Positions 12,801 to 24,100 of a stretch of DNA of 64,000 bases are shown in pieces. Under the pieces are notes generated by a model that had not been told where the DNA came from, searched no databases, and saw only the letters and a program-made list of their open reading frames with translations. This stretch comes from Anoplolepis gracilipes. Its lineage: Eukaryota; Arthropoda; Insecta; Hymenoptera; Formicidae. Location of the stretch: the NCBI RefSeq assembly GCF_047496725.1, contig NC_132979.1, forward strand, positions 7,766,501-7,830,500, given 5' to 3'. The position numbers and the translations under genes are program-made. Every line of letters starts with the position of its first letter. Position 1 is the stretch's first letter.

Positions 12801-13629
12801 TCGCCATGTAACGTCATGTTGGATGAAAACTTTCTTCGCGCATGACTCGTTTGTAGAACACTCTCGGGTCCTGCGATGTCACGACCTTTTTTTTCTTCCA
12901 TGGTTTCAGGAGATTTCGTCATGCCGTGACGAATTCACGGTTTTTGCTGAGCACGTTGCCATTCGGCTGAAAAATATAACGGACGTGCGTGCAAGACTTG
13001 TCGCGCAGCATCAAATAAACAACATCCTGTTTGAGGCAGAAATGGGAAAGTATAACATGCACTCCTCTTTTAATACGATTCATTCGGAAATTACGGAGAA
13101 CTTGGACGAGCCCTCGACATCGAACGAGGAGAAAGTGATGATCACTATCGCGTAGATTTAATCAAATCTTCCTCTGCGTGTGTGCGTGTGCATGTGCGTG
13201 TGCGCGTGTGTGTTGTTATATTATTATACTTATATAAAATTTTCAATAATTTATCACCACGTATTTTGTACACCATCCGCGATTTTAGAGCGTGTTTATT
13301 ATAACACCAATGACTTCTCGTTATTTGTCGCGACTAATAGCGAATAAAAAGAGACCTATTGATTTTGACGACGGAGATTATTCTTCTGAAGAGAAACGTT
13401 TGGCATGTTGCTGAATCTCTTCGGCCAGACATGACTCTATTTATGTATATCTCTCTTTGCCACCGAGTCACATCTTTCCTCGTTACAAGCCGCGAAAGTC
13501 GCGTCAAAAGCCAACTCTTGACAAGCTGGCAACACGATTCGCGCGTCAGAAATCTGCGGCGGCACGTGTCTTCGGACTTTTTGTTGTTACTCTCAAATAT
13601 ACTTTCGAATATAAATTAAAGTAGTAAAG

Positions 13630-13675
<46 letters not shown>

Positions 13676-13933
13676 TGTATATTGACATAAAAAATTAATT
13701 ACATATACTTAATTGATTTAATATATAATAAAATTAATTATATATAATTATCTTTTATTTATATATGATCAGTTAGAAAATTCATTGTATAAAATGAATA
13801 AAGTTAAACGCGTTTACTCTATTTATTAATTGTTTCACTCACCTTTTAAATCGACTAATTTATAAAGCATAACGGCCGACGTGTCCGTTTGCTTTTTAAC
13901 GCCGCTCGTAACATTGCTCTCTGTATTACCCAT
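3804..13933 (-). CDS. nan: Nanchung-type TRPV cation channel
   Basis: Fifteen exons join in frame: 13933-13843, 9635-9457, 9383-9296, 9154-8978, 8500-8299, 7960-7807, 7593-7339, 7246-7164, 6977-6458, 6267-6061, 5754-5493, 4773-4592, 4341-4225, 4143-4018 and 3938-3804, giving 925 aa. The N-terminus (MGNTESNVTSG) is followed by ankyrin repeats (about 130-400: VGETILHLCML, GENVLHIAIVNED, NGNTVLHMLV). The channel follows: S1 about 411-431, a long S1-S2 loop (about 432-583) rich in N-glycosylation sequons, S2 623-642, S3-S5 659-745, pore segment (MFLMSLTNFGDYFGAFE) and S6 801-826 ending NMLIAMMGNTY. The charged tail follows WARIVLVVER. This is insect TRPV architecture. Nanchung forms a mechanosensory channel with Inactive in chordotonal cilia; length, termini and motifs favour Nanchung over Inactive. 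Intron 1 (4.2 kb) contains an opposite-strand MADF gene. Intron 6 appears to use a GC donor. Confidence 0.88.
10643..10925. mobile_element. piggyBac-like MITE flanked by TTAA
   Basis: A 283-bp element begins CCCTTATTCCG and ends CGGAGTAAGGGG. It is flanked on both sides by TTAA (10639-10642 and 10926-10929), the target-site duplication of the piggyBac superfamily. The terminal inverted repeats are short (about 12-14 bp with a mismatch and an extra base). No transposase frame is present. It lies in nanchung intron 1, about 330 bp before the start of the nested MADF gene's coding region, and is followed by a poly-A run. Confidence 0.7.
11253..13155 (+). CDS. MADF-domain (Adf-1-like) DNA-binding protein with BESS-like tail
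   Basis: Four exons join at phase 0: 11253-11390, 12123-12341, 12661-12693 and 12910-13155, giving 211 aa. Donors are GTGCGA, GTGCGT and GTAGGC; acceptors are TATCAG, TTGTAG and TTTCAG. The first 120 residues form a MADF fold: ILKLIGAYRARKLLWDH, a YTDRSKRIHAWKEIADE helix, then VERKLKSLKTHF. The C-terminal exon has a BESS-like interaction helix (DEFTVFAEHVAIRLKN to QINNILFEAEMGKY) and an acidic Ser/Thr-rich end. MADF proteins are Myb/SANT-like transcription factors, greatly expanded in insects. Target genes cannot be inferred. I chose the ATG at 11253 because the MADF domain starts directly after it; an in-frame ATG at 11220 would add 11 residues. The whole gene lies inside nanchung intron 1 on the opposite strand. 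A likely poly-A signal is at 13343-13348. Confidence 0.85.
13343..13348 (+). terminator. Polyadenylation signal AATAAA of the MADF gene
   Basis: AATAAA lies about 190 nt after the MADF stop codon, the first canonical signal downstream on that strand. This is inference from position. Confidence 0.5.
13634..13672. repeat. (GA)n microsatellite
   Basis: An uninterrupted run of about 19 GA units lies in nanchung intron 1, between the MADF gene and nanchung exon 1. Confidence 0.9.
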
Positions 13934-14055
13934 TGTTTATGAACACTTCACTTTCGTTCAAGTATCAGTTAGACAAGAGAGAAATTTTTCACGTATCAAA
14001 TGAGGCACTGTGTGTGCAACTGATATCCGCTGAAATTGATAAACGCGTCCGTCTA

Positions 14056-14069
14056 GTTGCCAGGATACC
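14056..14069. promoter_or_regulatory. Weak X-box-like site upstream of nanchung
   Basis: GTTGCCAGGATACC matches the X-box consensus at about 12 of 14 positions. It lies about 125 bp upstream of the nanchung ATG. Nanchung belongs to the set of ciliary genes expected to be RFX targets in insects, which is why I list a degenerate match. Confidence 0.3.
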
Positions 14070-14099
14070 ATAGTCAATTATTGATTAAACAAATATAGC

Positions 14100-15640
14100 T
14101 TTTGATTGAACTTATGATAAAATTCAGATTACGTGCATCACATGTTTTTCATTATTATGTGATAATTACATTATAATTGGATAATTTTTTCTTATCGTAA
14201 GAAGGAATAAGCTTGACGGAAATCTACCTCGAAATAGAAAACCACAAATTTGGCGGCGGAAGGAATTAATTACTAGATTACGTTAAGTGATTTCGGTAGG
14301 AAATCCTGCTCTTATCGGTTAATAAAGATCCTGCATTTAAATCCATTTCCAGAATTATGATTTAATTCTATTGTTAACACGATGACCCGTTTACCATAAA
14401 TAAACCAGTTGATGAACTTATCAAGTAGGTTAATTAAAATCACGTATAGTGGGAATGATGAAATTGATACGGACAATATTTGTACATTAAATAGTATTAT
14501 AAAATAATATTGTGTTTAAATAATAATAAAAATAAATTCAATAGAATATGCTCTTTATGTCGAGGTAGATTAATCGCGCAATATTGAATAATATTAATTT
14601 GATCATTTGATTCACGCTATGTTAATAATTTATCCAAGTGCTATACGCAATTGTTTTTGCATATGCATACGTTCTATTCTTCAGTAGAATTAAGGTTGAT
14701 AGATTTATAAGTCACAGTAAAGATCGTTTATCTCGTGTCACACATATCATCGTGATCGCTCTCGTATAATTGTTTAATATCGAAGAATGCAAAGATCGCG
14801 AGAGACCGACGATAGCGATAAACATTACATCGCTGAAGCGCGTCTCATCTATGTATATCGTAGCTAAAAAATTTTCAAAAATTAGAAATTCAAAAATATT
14901 ATATAGATCACTGGATCGTTTTATTGACAGAAGATATTGAGTGATTTGAAGTTCCTTCTTTCAAGTTATCGAATGCCTATGGAAATTTTTCGTTCGTTTA
15001 ATGACTTATAACGCGCCGGCTGAAAAGCCACAAATAATTTTCGCGCATACCTAAGCAATGACCGTGCTTTAATTTAGACCGGAATGTTTTTAGACGGGAA
15101 TGCTGCAATTTGGTATTACGCGTTAAGCAGTTATAAATACGTTTATGACTGTAACCAGATTTACACAAGTTATACTGAGAATGAGAATCGACTGCACGCG
15201 GACGTACAAACCTTGATCTCGGCTCACGCGAACAGGAAATTTGATTCTATTATTGCGTCGACAGTCTAGGACAATTTACGAAAACGAATTCCTTTCGAAT
15301 CGAGAAGGAGATATTTCAATGGACTTAAGATCCACAAGCAGCACACAAGTTTGCTTTTTCATGAATCTTTATTGATAATTAAAATCATTTCACTAAGTAA
15401 ATTGTTAAAAAATTTATAAAATGTAGCGAGGTTTGAAAAAAGAAAATTATGTAATAATAAACTTTGATAAAAAAAAAAAATGCTACAATTAACATTTGAC
15501 AGAAATCAGCTGTTTTTGGCAATAATTAAAAAAAAACTCATTTTTTATGAAATTTTCAAAAGAGAGAGTTAGTACACAATTTTCTATGCTACTGAAATAT
15601 TTCGAAAGAGCAAAAATTAACACTACAAGGATCGCTTGTG
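14100..15640. other. AT-rich intergenic DNA upstream of nanchung, no gene seen
   Basis: This stretch holds only short frames without recognisable protein motifs, including one of 61 codons at 15084-15269 that shows no domain and no splice context. No RNA gene or clear repeat was seen. Confidence 0.6.
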
Positions 15641-15648
15641 GATCCGTG

Positions 15649-15722
15649 AGGCCCCGGAGGGATTCGAACCCTCGATCTCCTGTTTACTAGACAGGCGCTT
15701 TAACCAACTAAGCCACGGCGCC
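15649..15722 (-). tRNA. tRNA-Thr (anticodon AGT)
   Basis: The reverse strand folds as a 74-nt tRNA. It has acceptor GGCGCCG against CGGGGCC, a D-arm (GCTTAGTTGGTTAAAGC), anticodon stem CCTGT/ACAGG around loop CTAGTAA (anticodon AGT), and a T-arm GAGGG-TTCGAAT-CCCTC. The discriminator is T. The acceptor has one G-G mismatch (positions 4 and 69), where a G-U pair would be usual, otherwise all stems pair. A T5 run about 30 nt downstream could terminate Pol III. Confidence 0.92.
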
Positions 15723-15800
15723 TGGATGATTGCGTTACTTTAATAGCAGAATATATCTGATATCAAGCATAGGTATATAATATATAATATACATGTGTAT

Positions 15801-15860
15801 ATAATCATCCAGGCGTCGTTGGTGAAAGTGCCTGTTTAGTAAACAGGAGATCAAGAACCC
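15801..15860 (+). pseudogene. Decayed inverted copy of tRNA-Thr
   Basis: The plus strand here repeats the 5' two thirds of the nearby tRNA-Thr in opposite orientation. It keeps the flank ATCATCCAG, a GGCGTCGTTGGT start, the anticodon region CCTGTTTAGTAAACAGGAG and then breaks off in AT-rich DNA. The D-arm is shortened and no T-arm remains. The copied 5' flank shows it arose by local duplication rather than retroposition of a mature tRNA. Confidence 0.75.
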
Positions 15861-17341
15861 AAATATATACATATAAATATATATATATATATATAGTTTT
15901 TTATATATAAAATAATTGAAATGAAATAAAAAAGTCATTTATCTGTATATAAGATGTATAAATTATTTAATAATTAATAGTAATATAATATTCACTGTTT
16001 TATTTATCATCTTATATATATATATATAAAGGGAATATATACGTGTACAAAAAGCTATAACTATATGTAAAAAAAAGAGAAAAAGAAGGAATGAAAAAAA
16101 GGGGAAAATAGAAAGAAAGAGAGAGAGAGAGAGAGGGAGAGAGAAAATGAGAAAAAAAAAATGTTCTGCGAGAGAGATGAATACCTATATTTACTTCAAA
16201 AAAATTTATGGATACTTGAAAACGATCCTCTTGTACGCGACCCACATTTTCAGGCGTTAAACTAACTTATAACGCGGAGAGAAAAAAGTAGGTGATCTAT
16301 TTGTGAGATTGAAATATATGGACGCGCGTGAATGCTCTGCAGTTACTTCTTGCCGTTCCGAAACGAGGTGTAACATAATCAAAGTGAAATATGGTATGCA
16401 TGATTAAAAAAATGACTGACTGGAAGAAATGAGAATTTGGAATTGTATTAGAATTTGAAGAAAATAGAGAGAAATGTGTGTAACATAAATATAAGACTGC
16501 TCATTTCTATAGGGATTAAAATTGCTGCAATTTTAATAAACTTATATATTTTATATTTTATATATTTCTAATTTTAAATAAATTATATACATATGTATAT
16601 GTGTATCTGTATGTATATATAAAAATTTTTAATTCAGAAAATTCAGAATATTACATTCGTATTAATATGTAAATAATTTATATTTTTAGGAATGTCAAAA
16701 ATAAAGAGAGAGAGAGAGGAGAAGCTTAATGAGCAAGAGTTGTAACGCAAAGTGACAATAAAACATCTCGACATGACCAGTATAAAGATAATGCTTGGAT
16801 TTGCATTGATAGCTTATCAGATGATTAGAAGAGAAGGGGATGTTATCACTATTTTTTCTCAGTAAGTTAAAATCTGTATATAAAATTACAATTATCATTT
16901 GTGAAGACAACTAAACTTTTCATAATAAACATAATACATATGTAAATATAGATAAGTAATTAATCAGAAATAAAGATACTGGAAAACAAAAGGGATATGG
17001 CTTCTTATGTTACAAAGATCAAAGGAATAGTACTGATAGTTGTCAACTTTAATGAGTAATTTTTAATTTTAATTTCAGTTTTACAAATGTGCAAAAATAA
17101 TCTTTATGTTTATTATTCTATTCATGTGTAAAAGATAAAACTCATGTTAAAGTTGAAATTTTCCACAATTTTTTAAATATAGAGCACAAGAACAATATTT
17201 GATTATTCAGTAATGTAATAAAATAATTAGCGTGATTTAGTAAATATTTGAACAATCATTATTCATATTAAATTACAAAATTTGAATGGAGAACAAGATA
17301 TTTGTTTATATACATATTGAAACAAGAGACTTTCAAGAAGT

Positions 17342-17413
17342 GGCTCGTTGGTCTAGGGGTATGATTCTCGCTTAGGGTGCGAGAGGTCCCGGGTTCAAAT
17401 CCCGGACGAGCCC
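17342..17413 (+). tRNA. tRNA-Pro (anticodon AGG)
   Basis: This is a 72-nt cloverleaf. Acceptor GGCTCGT pairs with ACGAGCC and the discriminator is C. The D-arm reads GTCTAGGGGTATGATTC, the anticodon stem CTCGC/GCGAG surrounds loop TTAGGGT (anticodon AGG), and the T-arm CCGGG-TTCAAAT-CCCGG is perfect. A T-rich tract starting within 10 nt of the 3' end serves as Pol III terminator. Confidence 0.97.
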
Positions 17414-18700
17414 ATTCCTTTCTTTTTTTTTTTTTCTTTACGTATTCATAAACGAATAAAACTCGTTTTCTCTCTATTCCTTTTTTTTTTTTTTTTACGA
17501 TATGCGATTCGTAATACATATTTTTAGCAGTAGCTGCATACTTTACTTTATGAATAAATATGAGACATAATGATAGATAGATAGATAGATGGAGATTTAC
17601 AAAATATCATAAACATTTTATAGTAAGATTCTTATATTCATTAAGTATTTAAAATATACTGATAATGACTGTCACGAGGCAATTCTTGTCAAATTACATC
17701 ATTACCGATCGCCTCGGGACAATTTCCATGGATTAACATCTTCCTTCTTCCACTCAATGTCGTTCCGAAACAATGAATAATTAAGGTCGAATAGTCAGTC
17801 GTTATAAATAGCTTAGCGCGTATCATATCACGCTTTAATCAGCGATGATATGATAGATATGATACGCGATATTAATTTTTAATTGTGCAACATGTGCATT
17901 ATCCTGTATCGTGTCATGTTATTTAATAGATTTCTAATGTGATGTTTCAGCATTTCTTATAATCTCATTGTAATTGCGTATAAATTATCTTGTAATTGTA
18001 AAAGAATACGGATACCAGAACTTTTATATACAGTTATTATAGATTTACGCGATTGATTTGCACGATTAACGCTTGATTTATTTACAAAGTACTTGTTTAC
18101 CATTTTCGACGAATTCGTCATCGTGATTAAACTGCTAATAAGTGTATTATCTAATTGACAGGTTATCGTAATCATTATTGTGACGACCGTATAAATTCGC
18201 GATAAACACTCTGATATTTCGCATAAATTGAAGATGGTTTAAAAAACTTTTACATTTAAAAATTAATTACGAATTTTTAATATTTTGAATTGAAATAAAA
18301 TGATGCGAATATATCACACAAGGTAAAGCAAAAGCGCGAGACCAACATTTATTTTATTTCGTATATACGAATAATTTTCTGCTTTTATCAGAAAGAGTAT
18401 CTCTCTTATATTTGAAAAATGCATGAAATGTTAATATTTGTGCTGACTAATATTTTGCTCTCTTGCAGCGCCACATAAATGTGTATAAAATTATAATATA
18501 AAATCCGCAAATTTTCCTCGGTCTCGCAAAGTATAATATTTGCAAACGCACGTGGCGCATTTAATTTCTTCTATTCCTCTACGTTTGAATAAAAGATAAA
18601 ATATGCTACATGAAAATATTACATTATTAAAATTGATAATATAATATATAATGCATAAAAATTGCCATCGAGATTTCAAATCGTTTTCCCGAGATAGTTC
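17414..18700. other. AT-rich intergenic DNA, no gene seen
   Basis: Holds a short (GATA)n run near 17571-17592 and otherwise unremarkable AT-rich sequence. Frames here are under 75 codons and lack motifs. Confidence 0.6.
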
Positions 18701-18742
18701 GTTTATTCTTTCTCGCGGAAACGCGGTCTTTCAGCACATCCG

Positions 18743-18745
<3 letters not shown>

Positions 18746-18795
<50 letters not shown>
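18746..18795. repeat. (CT)n microsatellite
   Basis: About 25 CT units lie at the left edge of a GC-richer block (18,700-20,000) that contains a candidate promoter. Confidence 0.9.
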
Positions 18796-18800
<5 letters not shown>

Positions 18801-19705
18801 TTCTTTGAAAGTTTATTCTTTCTTTGAATAAAACTGCCAGGCTTTGCGCGCATCCCGACAATGACGTATTTCGTCGGAAGTATGCGAGTGCGAGATCCGG
18901 TGAGCAGAAGAGATATAGATTTTACTATACGTGCTTCGCTTCAGTTCGACTCGTGCTTCAGATCCGTCAGCAGCTCGGACAGATCTTTTTTTCCCCCCCG
19001 ATTGATCCGGAGTGAAATTTCAAGAACGATCGTCCCTACTCGAGCACGCGTGTCTATCAATAGACACGGTTAATTTCCTGTGCGCTAAGTATGCTCGTCG
19101 AGTGAGTATCTACAATCGCAAATCCTTGACAGTTAATTACATATGTGGCCCTTGAATCGAAGTTAGGACTGGAGAAGAAATTTTACGCTATCTACATCTT
19201 TTTATAGAAGTGGCCGATAGCTCGATGGGGGTTGCCTATATGTTGGCTAGAAATAAATTCCGATAATTTCAGGCAGGGCTCGAGAGGCTTAGGCAATCGT
19301 CTTGCAATTATTATATCCCATTCCATTCCATAAATGTCATCGCGAGATCTCGGAAATAGATATTTGTCGCTTTTATAATTTTGCAATTATTTATTATTGC
19401 ATTAGGAAGATATCGAGAGATGTCATTATTATTCTGCAAAGAGGCTACGATTTTCCCGCCCCTCACAATTTGCGGCTTCGATGCATTCCATGACGGATTC
19501 ACCTTTTTGTCTTCGTGACTGACCGTCATCCGCGCCTTCGTCATCCCGATGACGGGGAAACCGAAGACAAGAGAAGAGATCCGGTGGGTGGTGGACCCAA
19601 AGAGCACGATCGTCTTTCGCACGGCGCTGCTCTCAGCTGCTCGTGGTGGTTCGAACCGAATTGTGATACCGAGACTTAGTTTAGCTTGCGTTTACCTCTC
19701 GTCTT

Positions 19706-19988
19706 CGGGTCAGTTAGGCTCGCGCTTCCGAGCCGCCAGCACCGGTTGTGTTCTCTTTCTTTTTTTTTCTCTCTCTCTCTCTTTCTTTCTCTTCCTCCGC
19801 CCTAATCTTTTTCGATCGCGTCCCGACGTCCCCCTTTTGGCTCCGTTTTCGCGAATTCTGTCGATTATTTTTTTTTTTTTTTTTCGTCACGGTGCGATCG
19901 TCCCCGGCTGCACGAGGCACATGCAAACCGACGATCGTCGAAGAGGATAGTCCTCGATTTGGACCAGACTGAGTCTCGTCGTTTCCGA
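19706..19988 (+). promoter_or_regulatory. Candidate core promoter (Inr + MTE) and 5' non-coding exon
   Basis: TCAGTT at 19710-19715 is a strong arthropod initiator, with A+1 at 19712. At exactly +18 (19729-19740) the sequence CGAGCCGCCAGC matches the motif-ten element consensus CSARCSSAACGS at 9 of 12 positions. No TATA box precedes it. Downstream, a GC-rich segment with CT-rich and T-rich tracts ends at a good donor (CCGA|GTAAGT, GT at 19989-19990). The only ATGs open short frames. I read this as a non-coding first exon on the plus strand. Its coding partner is unknown; the next plus-strand coding exon seen is the Swim-like gene at 32148, so a distal alternative promoter of that gene or a non-coding RNA are both possible. 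Confidence 0.45.
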
Positions 19989-20797
19989 GTAAGTGGTGTA
20001 AATTGTTGAATGTGGTGGTGTCGAAAAAATGCGTAGAATGGATTTTTGATCGATTTCGAGAAATGTGAGAGATCGCTCGATTTGTCGAGCTGTGCAAATA
20101 ACTGTCAACTGATCCTTTGTACAAATTTCATATGAGTTTTTTGCAAAAATAAATAAACTCTCATAATATCGTTCATTATTGGATTTTTATTCAAAAATAG
20201 TATGTTTGAGAGTAATAATAATTTTTTTTAAAGACATTCGAGGGATATTTAATATTTGAAATTTTAGCATACAAATTTTAATGTTTAATGGAGCTCAAGT
20301 CTATCATTGCGACACGAGCCTGATTAACTTTTTTCATCCAACGAGTCGATAATAAACAAAATTCTGCAAGACATATTTTATGTCTTGCAGAATTACGAGA
20401 GATAAACGGTTAAAAAGTTAACGCTTAATTATATTTTTCTTCTTTTACTTTCATTCATGATTACCAACTTGATCTCTTTCGTAACTTAATGGCAAATTAG
20501 TAGTGACTTGTATCTTATCAAATTGTTATCAGACGTTGATGGTATTTATAAATATATAGCGATAGAAATGCAAAGAAATGTAAATAATGCTTTATTTTTT
20601 CTCAATATTCAACTCTTAGAAATTTTTGTTTATAAAAATAAGTAACTGTATTCATATATCAATGCGTGTGTATATTATTTGACCATATTTTAATTAAGCG
20701 TATTTTTTTATATCGAAACAATTGTCACATTTTATATTTTACTATATTTAAATATTTATAATAATAAATTTTTGGCTCGTTGTGTCTTTGTTCTCAG

Positions 20798-21199
20798 ATA
20801 ATAGATTATTCATGTTATTTAAAAGTAGATTTTAAAGGACATAAATAGTGGGAATAAAACATATATTTATTTGACTTGAAAAATTTTAATTTTAGTATTT
20901 TAACGATCAGAGCGCGAATTTTAATCATTGATAATAATCGGACCTGCACATGAATGCAAATTTTCAAATTTTACATATTTATACAATTTCTTTTTAATCA
21001 TAATAGATTATTCATGTTATTTAAAAGTAGATTTTAAAGGACATAAATAGTGGGAATAAAACATATATTTATTTGACTTGAAAAATTTTAATTTTAGTAT
21101 TTTAACGGTCAGAGCGCGAATTTTAATCGTTGATAATCGGATCTGCACATTAATGCAAATTTTCAAATTTTGCATATTTATACAATTTCTTTTTAATCG
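20798..21199. repeat. Tandem duplication of a ~200-bp unit
   Basis: 20798-20999 and 21000-21199 are head-to-tail copies, both starting ATAATAGATTATTCATGTTA and ending CAATTTCTTTTTAATC. They differ by a handful of substitutions and one 3-bp deletion in the second copy, so identity is about 95 percent and the event is fairly recent. There is no coding frame. Confidence 0.9.
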
Positions 21200-24100
21200 T
21201 TTCACGCTTCATTTATTCGACTGAATGCAAAAATTGATCGTTTAGAATCAGTTGATCTTAAAATGTGATGACGTCAGCGACAAGAAAAAATGCGAGTAAC
21301 ATATATATATATATATATATTATGCTGACAAACTTTTGCGCGAACAAATGTTTGCACAAGTTTGATACTGATTTCGATATCATGACCTACACGCTTGGGA
21401 ATACCAATCACTAAATAGCGATTTGTCTATCGTTATCGACCTAATCCGCAAATTATGCCAATGTATTAATTCAAAGACAGACATTTTAATTTATGATCGC
21501 CAGATTGATGAATAAGAATTAAATGAATTCCCCTTTATCTTTCAATTTACACTCTCGTTAAATTCGAATTAATAGCGACTTGTATCCTATCAAATCGCGA
21601 TTCTCCAAATACAATGAGACCAAAAAATTTTTTTACTCGCAATAGTTTTTTTTTTTTACAACAATTTATTCGATATTCGCGTGTCTCCTTGATAGGGAAA
21701 TCTCATCAAGTCGCATTCTTAGCATAATATGAGAGTCACCGAATGGAACCTATGGTACTCTGCTTTAACGCCGAGCAATTCATATCGCCACAGGCTTGTA
21801 ATTCTATGCAACGGATATATCGCGCGATTAAGACGAGAGAATATACACATACATTATATACGTATGTGTGTGTGAGATAACCGTAAAAAAATAACAGCGT
21901 CGATTTAAAAAATTTCACGCTGGAGAGCATTCGATAATATATTCTATCAGATGAGATAAATTTTGCATGTTAAATTTTTTCAATGCAATAATATAAGTCA
22001 CAACCTTGCCGATTACTCGTATATGGTAATTTTGCAACTTTCATTGGCAATAGCGCATGGTAATAGTGTTATGCGTGTATACGTGTGTGATTTCTTCGTA
22101 CGTAACCGACAGATAACTTATAACCAGCTTGCAAAACTGTATGTCACAGCGGTGAGCGACAAGGTTGCGACCGGTGACTATGGCGGGAAAATGTCAGCAT
22201 TAATTTTTATATTTATAATTACATTTTACATGTAATTCGTATTTGCACTATATACAGGCTACGTGGAAGGTCTCAAATTTAATTTTAGTTTTAGACAGAT
22301 TTATTGACAATCGTGAGAATCTTGGGAAAATTCTGAAAGCTGACAGAAGACAATTTTTTTTGACATTTCGTCCCGAAATGTCCGATCACATTACTTTGTA
22401 AATGAACAACTTATATATTATGCTCATTTAGTTTATATATTTAATAATTCAACACACAAGCTTTGCATAAGATCAAATTTTTGGATTTAATCTCTCTCAC
22501 ATTCTTTCTTATCTCTGATACGGTGGAATGTTACCTTGGCGAAATGGAGCGTATCACTAGAATATTTTAAATGTTGCTTGACGTTCCTTCTCTTGGCATG
22601 CAATGTAAATGGATTTATCTTTAGTTGCAAAAATTTTTGTAATTTTTTAAAGTATAGTTTTATAAAGATTTTATTTCTTGAAAAATCCGAACTGACAAAT
22701 TTAATAATTAATTTTTCCTCTTAGAAAGAGCTTTTTTATAAATATCAAATTAATTTACTTTAATAAAATATATTTTGCGAATAAAATATTATAATCTTGC
22801 TCTCTTTGTTTTACATAAGATAATATTCAAATATCTTTATAAAATTGCATTAATGGTATAGGCATTTTTCATATTTCTTCTTTGAAAAAGATAGTTTTTT
22901 TTTTAAGTAGTATGTTTTTTTAAAATTACTAATTCAATTATAATTTGTAAGCTGTTCTTTGTTATTGTCGATGCATCTATCTCCGTAGTCGAAGTCGGAT
23001 AAAATTTATGGGCGCAATTAAAACTCCCACGGTGCAGTTTCATCATGAAAACAAAACAGCGGTTAAGAAATCTGACTATTCTGTTCTAATTCGAGCGATC
23101 GTATTAATAACCGTCTTTAACGCACATCGCGACAGAAAGTAAACACCTTTTGATAAACAGACAGCAATGTGAATAAATTCCATGTTAATGAAAAAACGTT
23201 ATCAATGAGATATGGGTCAGTCTACTTCTTCAATAGATAAAAACATTATTAAGATTATTATTGCGACGCTTATCGAAGACGTCATGGCAACCTGATAGTT
23301 TGCACGCCAAGTACGATACCTCGGATTAATCGCGATGACAATGACATTTCTCGAGCACCGCGTTATGCAAAGATTTTGGAGCTTGAAAGTTGATATAAAG
23401 CGAGATAAATTACAAGGGAAAAAGTATATCATTTTTTCCGTATAAATCGAAAAGCTGTAATTGTTTTCTAGCTTCCTTCATTTGTAAATTATGCAACATT
23501 TTAGAATTATTTAAAAAATGGCTCAAGTCAAAAGAGTAGAGGGAAAATCATTTAATTTACACTTTTATTTTTATATCATATACACAAACAGGTATAAAAA
23601 TTTTATAAAATATAAAATTAATAAGTACAATTAAGTAAAATTTTTTTTACATTAAAGATTTATATAAACAGTGTCATGTATTTTAATAATATTTTAATAT
23701 TTTAGTAAAACACATTAAATAATTATTCGTAGATACAGATCTAATTATTTTAGAGCAGAATGTATGACACATACGTTAGTTTCATAATCACAAACGCATA
23801 TGCGTCAGCTCTACGACATAGCCCTTGACAAGACATCGTCGTATATGTATTATAATTTGCTTCTCGAGATCAGTATCGCGATACCGGCCGGCAGCAAAGT
23901 GCGGTACCAGGCGTGTGTGTAATTTACCGATAATCATCAGCTGGCACGTATAAGGCGTTAACGAATGTCTCAGGACGATAATTGAACGATTATCGCGTTA
24001 TAGACGATAATGAATACGTGCGCTAATAAAGCTTCAGTATCACGATAATTATTGTAATATTGATTGAAGCATATAAATAAAAAGTTCTGCTAATTATACG

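Noticed and set aside
19549..20124. Frames of 130-136 codons on both strands
   Set aside because: They run through CT/T-rich tracts giving Phe-Ser-Leu or Lys-Arg runs, with no domain. The segment fits a promoter and 5' UTR better.
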